Shown here piece after piece: positions 25,576 through 34,343 of a stretch of 51,036 bases of DNA (within the stretch, counting starts at the first letter, position 1; each line of letters begins with the position of its first letter). The notes below the pieces were generated by a model. It had not been told where the DNA came from and did not search any database. It saw only the letters and a program-made list of their open reading frames with translations. Source of the stretch: Oceanospirillum maris DSM 6286 (GTDB lineage Bacteria; Pseudomonadota; Gammaproteobacteria; Pseudomonadales; Halomonadaceae); NCBI RefSeq assembly GCF_000422865.1, contig NZ_AUGW01000025.1, forward strand, positions 1 through 51,036, written 5' to 3'. A program made the position numbers and the translations under genes.

Positions 25576-26307
25576 TCAAAATCGTGCTGACTGAAAAAGC
25601 TCTCTGTAGATAAAACCTTGAATGTAATCAACACCCAACAGGTGAGCGAATTCAAGATCGTTTTCTGTCTCGACACCTTCAAGTATCAGCTTTTTGCCTG
25701 TAGCGCGGGCAAAATCACAAAGAGAGTGCAGCAGTTCTTTATGGTGAGGTACGTTCTGATTTTTAAGCCACGACCGATCAAGTTTTAAAAAATCGACACT
25801 TAAAAGCACCTCAAACGAGAGCATACTGTTAGGCGCACCAATATCATCTAACGCAATCTGCACGCCGTTTTCCTGAAATGCGGCTCCCATTTGACTGCTA
25901 TAAAGTGCATCACTGGCACTGCTGTTTTCAATAATTTCGACAACCAGATTACGTTTACCGGCGATTAGGTTCAGCAAGGGATTTTCTGAGTTATCGCCGA
26001 AGACGACAAATGCATGAGGGTCTATATTGAGGAAAAGTTTTGTATCCTTTGGTGCCGCCTCTAACTGAAGCTGCTTCATTTGGTATTCAATATTAAATAA
26101 GCTGAGTTTATCTTCATGCAGTGCGTCAAAAACCCAATCTGGGCGCACACTTTTACCTAAGTGATTGTAAAACCGTGCAAGGCACTCCCAACCCATAATA
26201 TGGCCTGACGCTAACTCAACGATAGGCTGATATTCCGCTCCAAATCGACGATTGTTCATGATGTCGTAAAGAGTACTGTTATCAATATTAGAGGTTTTCT
26301 CAGACAT
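25576..26307 (-). CDS. EAL-domain c-di-GMP phosphodiesterase
   Basis: The 243-residue protein is a single EAL domain. The signature is ECL (41-43), with the catalytic Glu intact. Other conserved metal and substrate residues are visible: the LNIDP asparagine, EIIEN, DDIGAPNS (two aspartates, though the usual DFG is altered), LKLDRSW, LEGVETE and QGF. It therefore appears able to hydrolyse c-di-GMP. There is no sensor domain or membrane segment. The ATG at 26307 was chosen over an upstream start at 26349 that adds 14 unconserved residues. An alternating GC run (25551-25561) abuts the stop codon. Confidence 0.88.
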   Translation of the reverse strand: MSEKTSNIDNSTLYDIMNNRRFGAEYQPIVELASGHIMGWECLARFYNHLGKSVRPDWVFDALHEDKLSLFNIEYQMKQLQLEAAPKDTKLFLNIDPHAFVVFGDNSENPLLNLIAGKRNLVVEIIENSSASDALYSSQMGAAFQENGVQIALDDIGAPNSMLSFEVLLSVDFLKLDRSWLKNQNVPHHKELLHSLCDFARATGKKLILEGVETENDLEFAHLLGVDYIQGFIYRELFQSARF

Positions 26308-26555
26308 TATCCGCAGCCTTAAATAAGTTGATCGTTGATATGGTATCAAGAGACATTGCTATTCCGTAATCCTATGATTATCAAGGGTTAACGTTTTGCC
26401 TGTCAACAAACGAGATCAATTATCATTAACTTACGGTAGGATAAAGCCATTGCAGGTGCGTAGCAAAAAGAACTGCTATAGAATGCCGCCGTAATAGCCA
26501 GATGATCTGGTACTCTAATAACCATCTGGTTCTCTAAATAACAGGATGCTACCTT

Positions 26556-27437
26556 GTGATTTATCTTTCTTTTGTGACAGTGCTTTGGGCCGTGTCCTTT
26601 AGCCTTATTGGGGTTTATTTAGCAGGGCAAGTGGATGGCTATTTTGCCGTATTAACACGTATTGTGCTGGCAGGGCTGCTGTTTTTACCTTTCACCCGCT
26701 GGAATGGTTTACCTAATCGCCTGAAAGGCGGCATTACACTGGTGGGCAGTTTGCAGTTTGGTATTACCTATGTCTGCTTATATCAATCCTTTCTGTATTT
26801 GAGTGTGCCAGAGGTCTTGCTGTTTACGATCTTTACGCCACTGTATGTCACCTTAATTGATGACCTTATGAATCGTCGGTTTACTTTAGCGCCTCTGGTA
26901 GCAACGGCCATTGCCGTGATTGGTGCCGGTGTGATTCGTTATAAAGATTTAAGCGATGATTTTGTAACGGGTTTTTTATTGCTTCAAGTGGCGAATATCG
27001 CCTTTGCTTTGGGGCAAGTAGGTTACGCTAATCTGATCAAACGTTACCCTGTGGATCTGCCTGCTTGGCGCTTCTTTGGCTACTTCTTCTTAGGCGCATT
27101 GTTAGTGGTGCTACCGGCGTTCTTAGTTTTTGGGAACGCCGACAAACTGCCTTCAACGGCATTACAGTGGGGCGTTCTATCTTGGCTAGGGCTAGTGGCA
27201 TCAGGCTTAGGTTTTTATCTTTGGAATAAAGGCGCTTGCCTTGTTGATGCGGGGACCCTTGGCATTATGAATAACGCCTTAGTGCCGACAGGCTTGATTG
27301 TCAATTTCACCATTTGGAACCGTGACGTTGACTGGCTTCGCCTGGCAATTGGCGGTGGTATTATTATTCTATCCTTGGTCGTTAACGCCCTTTGGAACAA
27401 ATGGTTCCACTTGGATGACAAAGCGGTAAAAGCATAA
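26556..27437 (+). CDS. EamA-family drug/metabolite transporter
   Basis: The 293-residue membrane protein has ten predicted helices in two EamA repeats, beginning IYLSFVTVLWAVSFSLIGVYLAGQ. The second repeat starts near residue 148. The conserved SWLGLVASGLGFYLWNKG segment is characteristic of the carboxylate/amino-acid/amine transporter subgroup of the DMT superfamily. It probably exports amino acids or other metabolites. The start is GTG at 26556, since the first helix begins immediately. Confidence 0.86.
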   Translation: MIYLSFVTVLWAVSFSLIGVYLAGQVDGYFAVLTRIVLAGLLFLPFTRWNGLPNRLKGGITLVGSLQFGITYVCLYQSFLYLSVPEVLLFTIFTPLYVTLIDDLMNRRFTLAPLVATAIAVIGAGVIRYKDLSDDFVTGFLLLQVANIAFALGQVGYANLIKRYPVDLPAWRFFGYFFLGALLVVLPAFLVFGNADKLPSTALQWGVLSWLGLVASGLGFYLWNKGACLVDAGTLGIMNNALVPTGLIVNFTIWNRDVDWLRLAIGGGIIILSLVVNALWNKWFHLDDKAVKA

Positions 27438-27473
27438 CTTATGAAGAAGCTACAAATAAAAAAGAAGCTATAA

Positions 27474-27517
27474 AGAAAAAAGCAGCACAGATAGATAATA
27501 GACGTTATCCGTGCTGC
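27474..27517 (-). terminator. Rho-independent terminator of nadE
   Basis: Read leftward, GCAGCAC (27517-27511) pairs with GTGCTGC (27488-27482), with an inner GATAA/TTATC helix, and is followed directly by TTTTTTC and a further T-rich stretch. It lies about 70 bp beyond the nadE stop. Confidence 0.75.
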
Positions 27518-27586
27518 CAATTCAGAGATCAACGGTAGACTGTAGACAGACTACGGTGGGGAATCTATGGAAAATAAACTACGGGA

Positions 27587-28414
27587 TTAATCGTAAATAG
27601 TCGGTATTGGTTGACGTTTATGTTGCGTCGTCTGGTAGATTTTAACCAGCCGTTCGACAACCTCTTCTGGTACTGGCTTACCTTCCAGAAAATCATCAAT
27701 TTGGTCGTAGCTTAGAGCCAGTGCATCTTCATCCGCTTTTTGTGGTGCTAATTCTTCAAGATCTGCGGTAGGGGTTTTGTGAACCAACAGCTCGGGAGCG
27801 CCAAGCTCCGCTGCAAGTTGGCGAACTTGACGTTTATTCAAGCCAAATAGCGGAGCCAGATCACAGGCACCATCGCCATATTTAGTGTAAAAACCGGTGA
27901 TATTTTCTGCGGAATGATCGGTGCCTAATACTAAGCCTCCGGTCATACCCGCAATTTCATATTGGGCGATCATACGCGCGCGGGCTTTGACATTGCCTTT
28001 AACAAAGTCGATGGTTGCTGGGGATTCTGGGATTAATCCTGTACCTGCAAGGGCATCAAGAGTACTGCTGTGAAGGCCGTCTACCCCCGTTCGAATATTG
28101 ACACTGACAGAATGCGACGGCTGAATAAAGCGCAGTGCTAGCTGAGCCTCTTCTTCATCTTTTTGCGCGCCAAAGGGAAGCCGAACCGCAATAAACTGAT
28201 AGTCATTGCTATTTTCTGCATTTAACTCATCCACGGCCTGCTGAGCAAGACGGCCACAGGTCGTGGAATCAACACCGCCGCTAATACCCAGCACAAGGGT
28301 CTTACAATGGGCAGCTTTTAATGTCTGTTTAATAAAGTCGGTGCGACGGCGAATCTCAAAAGGCGGATCAATTTCAGGTAAAACATGCATCTCTTTTCGG
28401 ATAGTTTCTTGCAT
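27587..28414 (-). CDS. nadE: Ammonia-dependent NAD synthetase
   Basis: The 275-residue enzyme converts nicotinic acid adenine dinucleotide, ATP and ammonia to NAD. It shows the ATP-pyrophosphatase P-loop [10 protein letters not shown], the [15 protein letters not shown] helix, [36 protein letters not shown] and the [20 protein letters not shown] loop. The length equals that of E. coli NadE. There is no glutaminase domain, so it uses free ammonia. The ATG at 28414 was chosen over GTG codons four and five positions upstream. Confidence 0.95.
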   Translation of the reverse strand: MQETIRKEMHVLPEIDPPFEIRRRTDFIKQTLKAAHCKTLVLGISGGVDSTTCGRLAQQAVDELNAENSNDYQFIAVRLPFGAQKDEEEAQLALRFIQPSHSVSVNIRTGVDGLHSSTLDALAGTGLIPESPATIDFVKGNVKARARMIAQYEIAGMTGGLVLGTDHSAENITGFYTKYGDGACDLAPLFGLNKRQVRQLAAELGAPELLVHKTPTADLEELAPQKADEDALALSYDQIDDFLEGKPVPEEVVERLVKIYQTTQHKRQPIPTIYD

Positions 28415-28528
28415 TGTGTGCACCACTTTAGATTATTGCAGGGTCCTGCGTGTTAGGTTTTGGTGCGCTGCCTTTGTTGGCAAAATAACGCACTCGTTTA
28501 GTCATATCGGGTTGAGCTTTCAAGGCTA

Positions 28529-29230
28529 TCAACCCTGAGGAACTCGGCGAGAAGGTTTTGACCATGAAGGATCAGGTTTGTTTTTTATTCTTGGGCTTCT
28601 GGTATAACCCTGATCGCCAACAGGCTTAAGGTCGCATCGAAGCTGCCCTTTTAGTTCTTTTTTAAGTTCAAAATAACGGTTGACACCGTAGGCCATTTCT
28701 CGGGTTGTAGCGTGTAGACCAAAGCATGTTGACACGCCGTATGCTTCAGAATAATTCTGACATATCTGAACTTGTTGACCGGATATATCTGCAAGGGTAT
28801 AGACGGTTTCATCGCTGTTAATATCAACCCGCTCCAATGTTAGCGCTTGGCTTTCTCCGCGAACAAGCTCAAAAGAAACCCCTTTCAGTGGTTTCCACTT
28901 TTTACTGGAATAAGTATAGATAGGATCAAGCACGCACTGAATAAGATCACCGTACAGGGCATTACGTCGAATCGACTCACGGAGCTTCTGGCGCTCGGTT
29001 TTGGCCTCTAGTTCCGCTTGATAGCGGGCGGTGGCAGCTCGCTGCTGTTCTTTTTCAACCTCAGCCTGTGCCTTGTGGGCTTCCAGTTTTTGAGCGCTGC
29101 TCATTATGTCCCAATGATCATCGTCAATACCTAAGGGGTTGGAGCTACAACCGGCCATAATAACGGACAGTAGAAGTGTTGTAAGACCAAATAATCGTCT
29201 AGCAAAATACATCCAATTAAGGGAGATCAC
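28529..29230 (-). CDS. Uncharacterised lipoprotein with coiled coil
   Basis: The 233-residue protein has a lipoprotein signal ending in SVIMAGC (Cys28), a charged coiled-coil segment (about 48-90, Ala/Glu/Gln/Arg-rich) and a C-terminal domain with cysteines at CVLDP, ICQNYS, STCFGLH and LRCDL. It is probably anchored to a membrane facing the periplasm. The start is GTG at 29230, because AAGGA lies six bases upstream; the ATG at 29212 has no ribosome site. It follows DUF4202 on the same strand after 41 bp, so they may be co-transcribed. Function unknown. Confidence 0.7.
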   Translation of the reverse strand: MISLNWMYFARRLFGLTTLLLSVIMAGCSSNPLGIDDDHWDIMSSAQKLEAHKAQAEVEKEQQRAATARYQAELEAKTERQKLRESIRRNALYGDLIQCVLDPIYTYSSKKWKPLKGVSFELVRGESQALTLERVDINSDETVYTLADISGQQVQICQNYSEAYGVSTCFGLHATTREMAYGVNRYFELKKELKGQLRCDLKPVGDQGYTRSPRIKNKPDPSWSKPSRRVPQG

Positions 29231-29271
29231 GCGAGATCCTTTTGCGAAAATTAACTCAATGTCTTTTTAAA

Positions 29272-29895
29272 TTAACTCAATGCCTTTTTAACAAGAGCCA
29301 ACTGCTCTTCTGTCAGTGGAAGTTGCAGCGCGGCTTGATGGCCTGCCTCAGACATTTTCCCCCAAGTTTTTTGAATAATATCAATCAGCCTCGGTTCCGT
29401 ATGTTTAGCCATAAAAGGTGTTAGATAAAATTCAAGAAACACTAAGCAAATAACATCTTCTAATGCTTGTACCTCAGGATCTTGTTTAAGCTGTTTTTTC
29501 TGTAGCAGGATCTGTACCCGTTCTGCATTTTCTGGACTGTAACCCGCTTGTAGCATTAGTTCGGCGGTTTTTTCACCGTGAAACTTGCCTAACTGGGTAC
29601 GCCAGTGTTTATAACCCACACGGCCTTCTGGGTAATCTGAGCGAGGGATACTCCAACGCTGAATATGTTGGCCCCGTGCCGCAATCTGTAACAACTCTGA
29701 TGCCTCCGGTGCAAATTGATTCAGCGTTTGACTCATACGTTGGCCGTAAAGCCATTCTTTGGCAACGTTTTGATTGTTCCAGGACTCCTGATTCGGGTCT
29801 TCATTATTGGCCTGATCTATCAGGTCAAGCACCTGCTGAAGCTTAGATGGGTTCAAAGCGTTCGAGGAATTTAAAGATTTCGAGCTACTGGTCAT
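29272..29895 (-). CDS. DUF4202-domain protein
   Basis: The 207-residue protein matches the DUF4202 pattern throughout: VLDLIDQANNEDPN, EWLYGQRMSQTL, LLQIAARGQHIQRWSIPRSDYP, VGYKHWRTQLGKFH, LEDVICLVFLEFYL and a final KTWGKMSEAGH. The conserved His, Glu and Asp residues suggest a metal-dependent HD-like helical fold, but no activity is established that I know of. ATG at 29895 is preferred to the adjacent GTG at 29898. It probably forms a transcription unit with the downstream lipoprotein gene. Confidence 0.85.
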   Translation of the reverse strand: MTSSSKSLNSSNALNPSKLQQVLDLIDQANNEDPNQESWNNQNVAKEWLYGQRMSQTLNQFAPEASELLQIAARGQHIQRWSIPRSDYPEGRVGYKHWRTQLGKFHGEKTAELMLQAGYSPENAERVQILLQKKQLKQDPEVQALEDVICLVFLEFYLTPFMAKHTEPRLIDIIQKTWGKMSEAGHQAALQLPLTEEQLALVKKALS

Positions 29896-30088
29896 CACCT
29901 TAATGGGTCCTGTTTAAGTACTGATATGTGCTATGTTAATGAGTTGCAGCCGTTATGCGCTGCAAAAACTAAGCCTGTTAATCGTAGGTTGAGTGTACCA
30001 TGATCCTAAAACTTCTCTCATGGCTCTAAACCGTCTTAAGAGCCGGCCATCATGATAATGATTGTTTACTAAATATTTGAGGTTTGCC

Positions 30089-31012
30089 ATGTTAAGAACG
30101 TTACTCTTAACCCTATTATCGCTAATGGCACTATCGGCAAACTCTGTTCTGTGCCGCTTAGCGTTAACGGGGACAACGAATATAGGGTCAACTGAGACTG
30201 GGGGTTCAACCGGTATTGACCCCGTTAGCTTTACCTTATTACGCCTTGGTGCCGGCATTGTTATGTTGTGGTTGTTAGTGATGGCTTTGCGTTTTAAAAA
30301 TGCGAAAACACAAACGACCAAAGCTCAGTCTGGGGGAAGCTACAAAGCCGCCTTTATGTTGTTTTTGTATGCGTTCTCATTCTCGGTGGCTTACCTTGAT
30401 TTAGAAACAGGGGCTGGGGCGCTAATTCTCTTTGGAGCGGTTCAGCTCACCATGATTCTTGCCGGTTGGTTGCAAGGACATAAACTTTATCCTATTGAAT
30501 GGTTAGGCGTGGGACTTGCCTTCGCAGGTTTTGTCTATTTAGTGCTACCAGGGTTTAGTACTCCAAGTTTCTCCGGCTTTATTCTAATGACCGTATCGGG
30601 TATTGCCTGGGGCTTTTACACCCTCATGGGGCGTGGCTCTAAAACCCCAGCATTGGACACCGCTAAAAACTTTTTGCTGACATGGCCTTGGCTCCTGCTT
30701 TTACTAGTGTGGTTATTTGTACAAGGCATCGATTGGAGCCAAGACGGTGTTTTATTGGCGCTGTTGTCCGGTGCGATCACATCTGGTCTGGGTTACGTTA
30801 TCTGGTACGCAACCTTGCCTTTTTATACCTCAACCCAAGCCGCTGTTTTACAGTTACTAGTGCCGGTTATCGCCAGCCTGGGAGGCGTAGCATTTGTTTC
30901 TGAACCGATCACCATGACATTAATCATCGCATCACTGATGATTCTAGGCGGTATCTTCCTTGTGATTGTTGGCCGTTGGTATTTACTTAGACTTAGAAAG
31001 GTATCTACTTAG
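30089..31012 (+). CDS. EamA-family transporter
   Basis: The 307-residue membrane protein has about ten helices in two EamA-like repeats. It begins MLRTLLLTLLSLMALSANSVLCRLAL, the typical SAN-V-C/R-AL helix of this subgroup, with IDPVSFTLLRLGAGIVML next. The second half contains SGIAWGFYTLMGRGSK and the conserved SGLGYVIWY segment. It probably exports metabolites. The ATG at 30089 is preceded by GAGG; the TTG at 30062 would add nine unconserved residues. A strong terminator follows. Confidence 0.85.
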   Translation: MLRTLLLTLLSLMALSANSVLCRLALTGTTNIGSTETGGSTGIDPVSFTLLRLGAGIVMLWLLVMALRFKNAKTQTTKAQSGGSYKAAFMLFLYAFSFSVAYLDLETGAGALILFGAVQLTMILAGWLQGHKLYPIEWLGVGLAFAGFVYLVLPGFSTPSFSGFILMTVSGIAWGFYTLMGRGSKTPALDTAKNFLLTWPWLLLLLVWLFVQGIDWSQDGVLLALLSGAITSGLGYVIWYATLPFYTSTQAAVLQLLVPVIASLGGVAFVSEPITMTLIIASLMILGGIFLVIVGRWYLLRLRKVST

Positions 31013-31133
31013 AAAAATATAATTGAAACAGCGCTACAACTTCATAAAAAAATCATCATTAAAGAGACAAATAAAAAATATTGCTCAGAGGGAACTTTGT
31101 TTTTATAGTACTTGTCTAAGCCTCAACGAACCA

Positions 31134-31170
31134 AACACCTGATGCCTTTTTGGCCTCAGGTGTTTTTTAT
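31134..31170 (+). terminator. Rho-independent terminator
   Basis: AACACCTGA (31134-31142) pairs with TCAGGTGTT (31156-31164), with an inner GCC/GGC helix after one mismatch and a TTTTT loop, followed by TTTTATT. It is 122 bp after the EamA transporter stop and upstream of rnk. Confidence 0.85.
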
Positions 31171-31273
31171 TGGCTCGGTTTTATTTTTTTAAGTTTCTTT
31201 TTAATACCATTTATTGATGCATTCGAAACTGTTTTCAGGCAAATCGCCTGAAGTGTTGTTAAGGAAAAAGAAG

Positions 31274-31708
31274 ATGCAAAATACACAGCCGGATATTGTC
31301 GTTTCTGAACATGATGCAGAGATGCTAGATGAGCTTTTGGCTAAGGTCTCTCTGAAAGATTTTCCCGGTAAAGCTAATCTGGAAAAAGAGCTAGATCGCG
31401 CCTCAATCGTGCCTTCTGCAAAAATTCCGGCTAATGTTGTGACCATGAACTCTAAAGTGCGTTTTAAAGATACCACTTCTGAAAAGAGCTTTATCATGAC
31501 ATTGGTTTACCCTAAAAATGCGGGGCAAGAAGGCACGATTTCAGTGCTTGCTCCTGTGGGAAGCGCTCTTTTGGGTTTATCCGTTGGTCAAAATATTAGT
31601 TGGCCAAAGCCTGCTGGCGGAGAGGTACAGATGATGATCGAAGAGATCCTCTATCAGCCAGAACGTGATGGGGCGAAACAAACATTGGATGTGCCAGAGC
31701 CTAAATAA
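31274..31708 (+). CDS. rnk: Rnk: GreA/GreB-like nucleoside diphosphate kinase regulator
   Basis: The 144-residue protein has a short N-terminal helical arm followed by a GreA/GreB C-terminal-type domain (about 55-135) with VTMNSKVRFKDTTSEKSF, TLVYPKNAGQEGTISVLAPVGSALLGLSVGQ and a final basic strand. Lacking the long coiled coil of GreA, it fits Rnk, which binds RNA polymerase and influences nucleoside diphosphate kinase levels in related bacteria. The start ATG at 31274 follows AAGGA; an upstream start at 31214 is unconserved. A strong terminator follows. Confidence 0.88.
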   Translation: MQNTQPDIVVSEHDAEMLDELLAKVSLKDFPGKANLEKELDRASIVPSAKIPANVVTMNSKVRFKDTTSEKSFIMTLVYPKNAGQEGTISVLAPVGSALLGLSVGQNISWPKPAGGEVQMMIEEILYQPERDGAKQTLDVPEPK

Positions 31709-31748
31709 CGCGGCTATATCACTAATACCATCAACATAATCAACATAG

Positions 31749-31772
31749 CCCTGCCAAATGGCAGGGTTTTTT
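31749..31772 (+). terminator. Rho-independent terminator of rnk
   Basis: CCCTGCC (31749-31755) pairs with GGCAGGG (31760-31766) around the tetraloop AAAT, followed by six T residues. It lies 41 bp after the rnk stop. Confidence 0.93.
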
Positions 31773-31811
31773 ATAGCGGCGTTTTGCCCAGCGTGCTAAT
31801 AGACCAGCGTG

Positions 31812-32993
31812 CTAATAGAACTGAGCACCGACCAGTAAGAACCCAAATAACAATGTACTGATAAGTGTTAGCTGACCGCCGGGGGTTATATAGGCCATTT
31901 CACCTTGTTGGCGGCTACGCCAGACCATCGCTACAGGAATAAAAATAGCTAAGATCGTTAAGGCTAAACCGGCATAGCTCAAGGCCTTAATAAATTCCCC
32001 TGGCGCACTAGAGGCCATGATCAAAGAAGGAACCAGCGTTAATATGATCGCTGGTAATTTACCGTTAACCATCGGTTTTTGATCGCACATCTCACGAATA
32101 AAGCCGAACAGAGCCAAGGCGACCCCAAGAAAAGAGGTTAACAGCGCCATCGCCGCAAACCACTTCAGTATAGAACCTAAGCCTGCTTCGCTTTCACCAA
32201 CAGTGCTAACGAGCTGTTCAACGCCGCTAAGCTGGGCGAGTTTAGCCGGATCAACCGCGCTCATGCAGGCCCAAAACCAAGCGATATAGCAGATGAGGGG
32301 AATCAGACTACCGATAATCACCACATGACTAAAATGCTTACCTTCTGCATCACCGGTGTAACGCACCAACGGTGGAATCACCACCATAAAGCCAAATGAG
32401 GTAAACAATACAGGCAGCGCCATCATTATCTGAGACGCCGTATCTCCGGTCTGAACACGGGCTAGTGCTAAGTGAACAGAATGCTCCGCATCCAGTGTCG
32501 CTAAGGAGTAAAGGGCAAATGCCATAGTCATCAGCATGACCACGAAAAAGAAGCGATTTAAGCGATCTACCGCCCCAGTGCCGAGTACGATAGTAATACC
32601 CGCAAGCAGAGTAAATAGTATTCGGCTAAAACCAAGACTCACTTCAACCCCAATATAGCTAAGAGCCGCCTGTAGCAACTCACTAGCCCCCAAGATATAG
32701 GCCATCAATAGAAAAACCAGCAGAAAAATCATGCTGATATTGGTGATTAGCTGCCCAACCCGCCCTAACCAGTGGCCGGACATCGCGTGCATGTTTTCAC
32801 CGGGATGATGGTTGACATTCACTTCCAGTAGAAGCAAAGCAGCAAGGGTTGTAAATGCCCAAACAAAAAACAGCAAGCCTAAACCCATGGCTAACCCAAG
32901 AGGCGCTAAAACCATTGGAATAGCAAGCATACCTGCGCCTAATGCCGTCCCTGCTACGAGAAGTGTACTACCTAAAAAGCGAGTGGATGCCAC
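31812..32993 (-). CDS. Aromatic amino-acid permease (HAAAP / TyrP-Mtr family)
   Basis: The 393-residue inner-membrane protein has about 11 helices. The N-terminal LVAGTALGAGMLAIPMV motif and LEVNVNHHPGENM loop are hallmarks of hydroxy/aromatic amino-acid permeases, as are the SFGFMVVIPPLVRYT and LLTSFLGVALALFGF segments. It should import tryptophan or tyrosine with protons; which one cannot be told from sequence alone. The start is GTG at 32993, preceded by GGGG. It is convergent with rnk. Confidence 0.88.
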   Translation of the reverse strand: MASTRFLGSTLLVAGTALGAGMLAIPMVLAPLGLAMGLGLLFFVWAFTTLAALLLLEVNVNHHPGENMHAMSGHWLGRVGQLITNISMIFLLVFLLMAYILGASELLQAALSYIGVEVSLGFSRILFTLLAGITIVLGTGAVDRLNRFFFVVMLMTMAFALYSLATLDAEHSVHLALARVQTGDTASQIMMALPVLFTSFGFMVVIPPLVRYTGDAEGKHFSHVVIIGSLIPLICYIAWFWACMSAVDPAKLAQLSGVEQLVSTVGESEAGLGSILKWFAAMALLTSFLGVALALFGFIREMCDQKPMVNGKLPAIILTLVPSLIMASSAPGEFIKALSYAGLALTILAIFIPVAMVWRSRQQGEMAYITPGGQLTLISTLLFGFLLVGAQFY

Positions 32994-33146
32994 CTGTTGC
33001 CCCCAGTATTGTCGTCATTATGACGTGAAGTGATATAAGAGTTTGAATAGGCGGGGATACTACCCAAAAGCATTTTTTTAGGCCAGTATTTTGTCTTTTT
33101 ACGCTATATCTAGTTGATTAGACTAGAAAATAAAGGAAATACATAG

Positions 33147-33181
33147 ATAAAAACATCAAGGCGCTGTTTTAAAACAGCGCC
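33147..33181 (-). terminator. Terminator of the oxidoreductase gene
   Basis: Read leftward, GGCGCTGT (33181-33174) and ACAGCGCC (33167-33160) form a perfect stem around TTTAAA, followed by TTGATGTTTTTA. The palindrome is 22 bp and begins 10 bp beyond the stop codon of the 33192-34196 gene. Confidence 0.8.
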
Positions 33182-33191
33182 AAGAATAAGG

Positions 33192-34196
33192 CTAGAGCTC
33201 TACGATCAACTTACCTTGATTACCACCGGTAAAGAGCAAATTCAGTCCGCCGATAGCCGAGGTTAGCCCTTTTAAGGTATGGCTGCGGTACTGAATCTGG
33301 CCTTTTTGTACAAAGGGTACCAACAGCTCCAGTATCTGAGGTACTTCATGGAAGTGGTCCGGCATGGTGAAACCTTGAATGGTTAGCCGCTTCTTAATGA
33401 TATTGATCCAGTTTGGCCCTGGTGCGGGTTCTGCGACGGTGTAATCCGCGATCATACCGCAAACAATGATCTGTCCGTGGGCGTTCATACGCTGGAAAAT
33501 CAACGATTGAATCGGGCCACCGGTATTCTCAAAGAATAGATCAATACCGTCGGGGGTTAGCTCGGTCAGTTTCTCGTTCAGGTTATCCGTTTTATAGTTA
33601 ATTGCACCGTCAAAACCCAGGATGTTAACGATCCAGTCGGCTTTATCATCGCTGCCAACCACACCAATAACACGCAGACCTTTTGCTTTTGCAAGCTGAC
33701 CAACAATAGATCCCACGGAACCTGCCGCACCTGTCACAACGAGTGTATCCCCTGACTTAGGCTGAGCCATTCGTAACAGCCCTTGGGTGGCGGTTAAGCC
33801 AGGTAGTGCTAAAACCGAAAGCACCATATCCGCAGGAAGAGACGGATCAACCTTATTGATCCCCTGACCATTACTGACCGCATATTCTTGCCAGCCAAAC
33901 ATGCCGGTCACAGAGTCACCAACGGCAAAATCAGGGTGCTGGCTTTCAATCACTTCAGCATAGCCACTGGAGCGCATCACATCATTTAACTCAACCGGCG
34001 GAATATAGCTGTCACGGTCAGCAGACATCCAACCGAGCATCGCAGGGTCAAGGGACATATGGCTTTGCTTAACAAGAAACTGACCTGTCTCAATCTTGGG
34101 TACTGGCTGGGTTTCTACTTTAAACAGTTCAGCCGTTGGCGCGCCCTGTGGACGAGCAATCAGTTTAATTTGCGTATTTTGTGTTATAGAAGACAT
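33192..34196 (-). CDS. NADP-dependent MDR-superfamily oxidoreductase (zinc-free, YncB/CurA-like)
   Basis: The 334-residue enzyme belongs to the medium-chain dehydrogenase/reductase superfamily. It has an N-terminal GroES-like domain (SHMSLDPAMLGWMS) and a nucleotide-binding domain with TGAAGSVGSIVGQLAKAKG. No structural zinc cysteines are seen. The sequence matches the leukotriene B4 dehydrogenase / curcumin reductase (CurA) subgroup, which reduces enones using NADPH: FFENTGG, IVCGMIADY, TIQGF. It is divergent from the LysR gene at 34344, which may control it. Confidence 0.9.
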   Translation of the reverse strand: MSSITQNTQIKLIARPQGAPTAELFKVETQPVPKIETGQFLVKQSHMSLDPAMLGWMSADRDSYIPPVELNDVMRSSGYAEVIESQHPDFAVGDSVTGMFGWQEYAVSNGQGINKVDPSLPADMVLSVLALPGLTATQGLLRMAQPKSGDTLVVTGAAGSVGSIVGQLAKAKGLRVIGVVGSDDKADWIVNILGFDGAINYKTDNLNEKLTELTPDGIDLFFENTGGPIQSLIFQRMNAHGQIIVCGMIADYTVAEPAPGPNWINIIKKRLTIQGFTMPDHFHEVPQILELLVPFVQKGQIQYRSHTLKGLTSAIGGLNLLFTGGNQGKLIVEL

Positions 34197-34213
34197 TTGA
34201 GTAAACCTTATTG

Positions 34214-34303
34214 AATCATGATTGTTGCTAATGAGGCTATTTTAACGGCTGAATTCAAGAGATATAGGTACTAAAATAAGAATCATCTTTGTCTTAATGA
34301 CAA
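34214..34303. promoter_or_regulatory. Candidate operators between the oxidoreductase and LysR genes
   Basis: Two palindromes lie in the 147-bp divergent intergenic region: AATCATGATT (34214-34223) and TTGTC-TTAAT-GACAA (34289-34303). The second fits the T-N11-A LysR box and sits about 40 bp before the LysR start, where autoregulatory sites are usual. Confidence 0.45.
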
Positions 34304-34343
34304 TAATAATAGCGTTAGCATTTTTTAATTAACGGAAGTGCCC

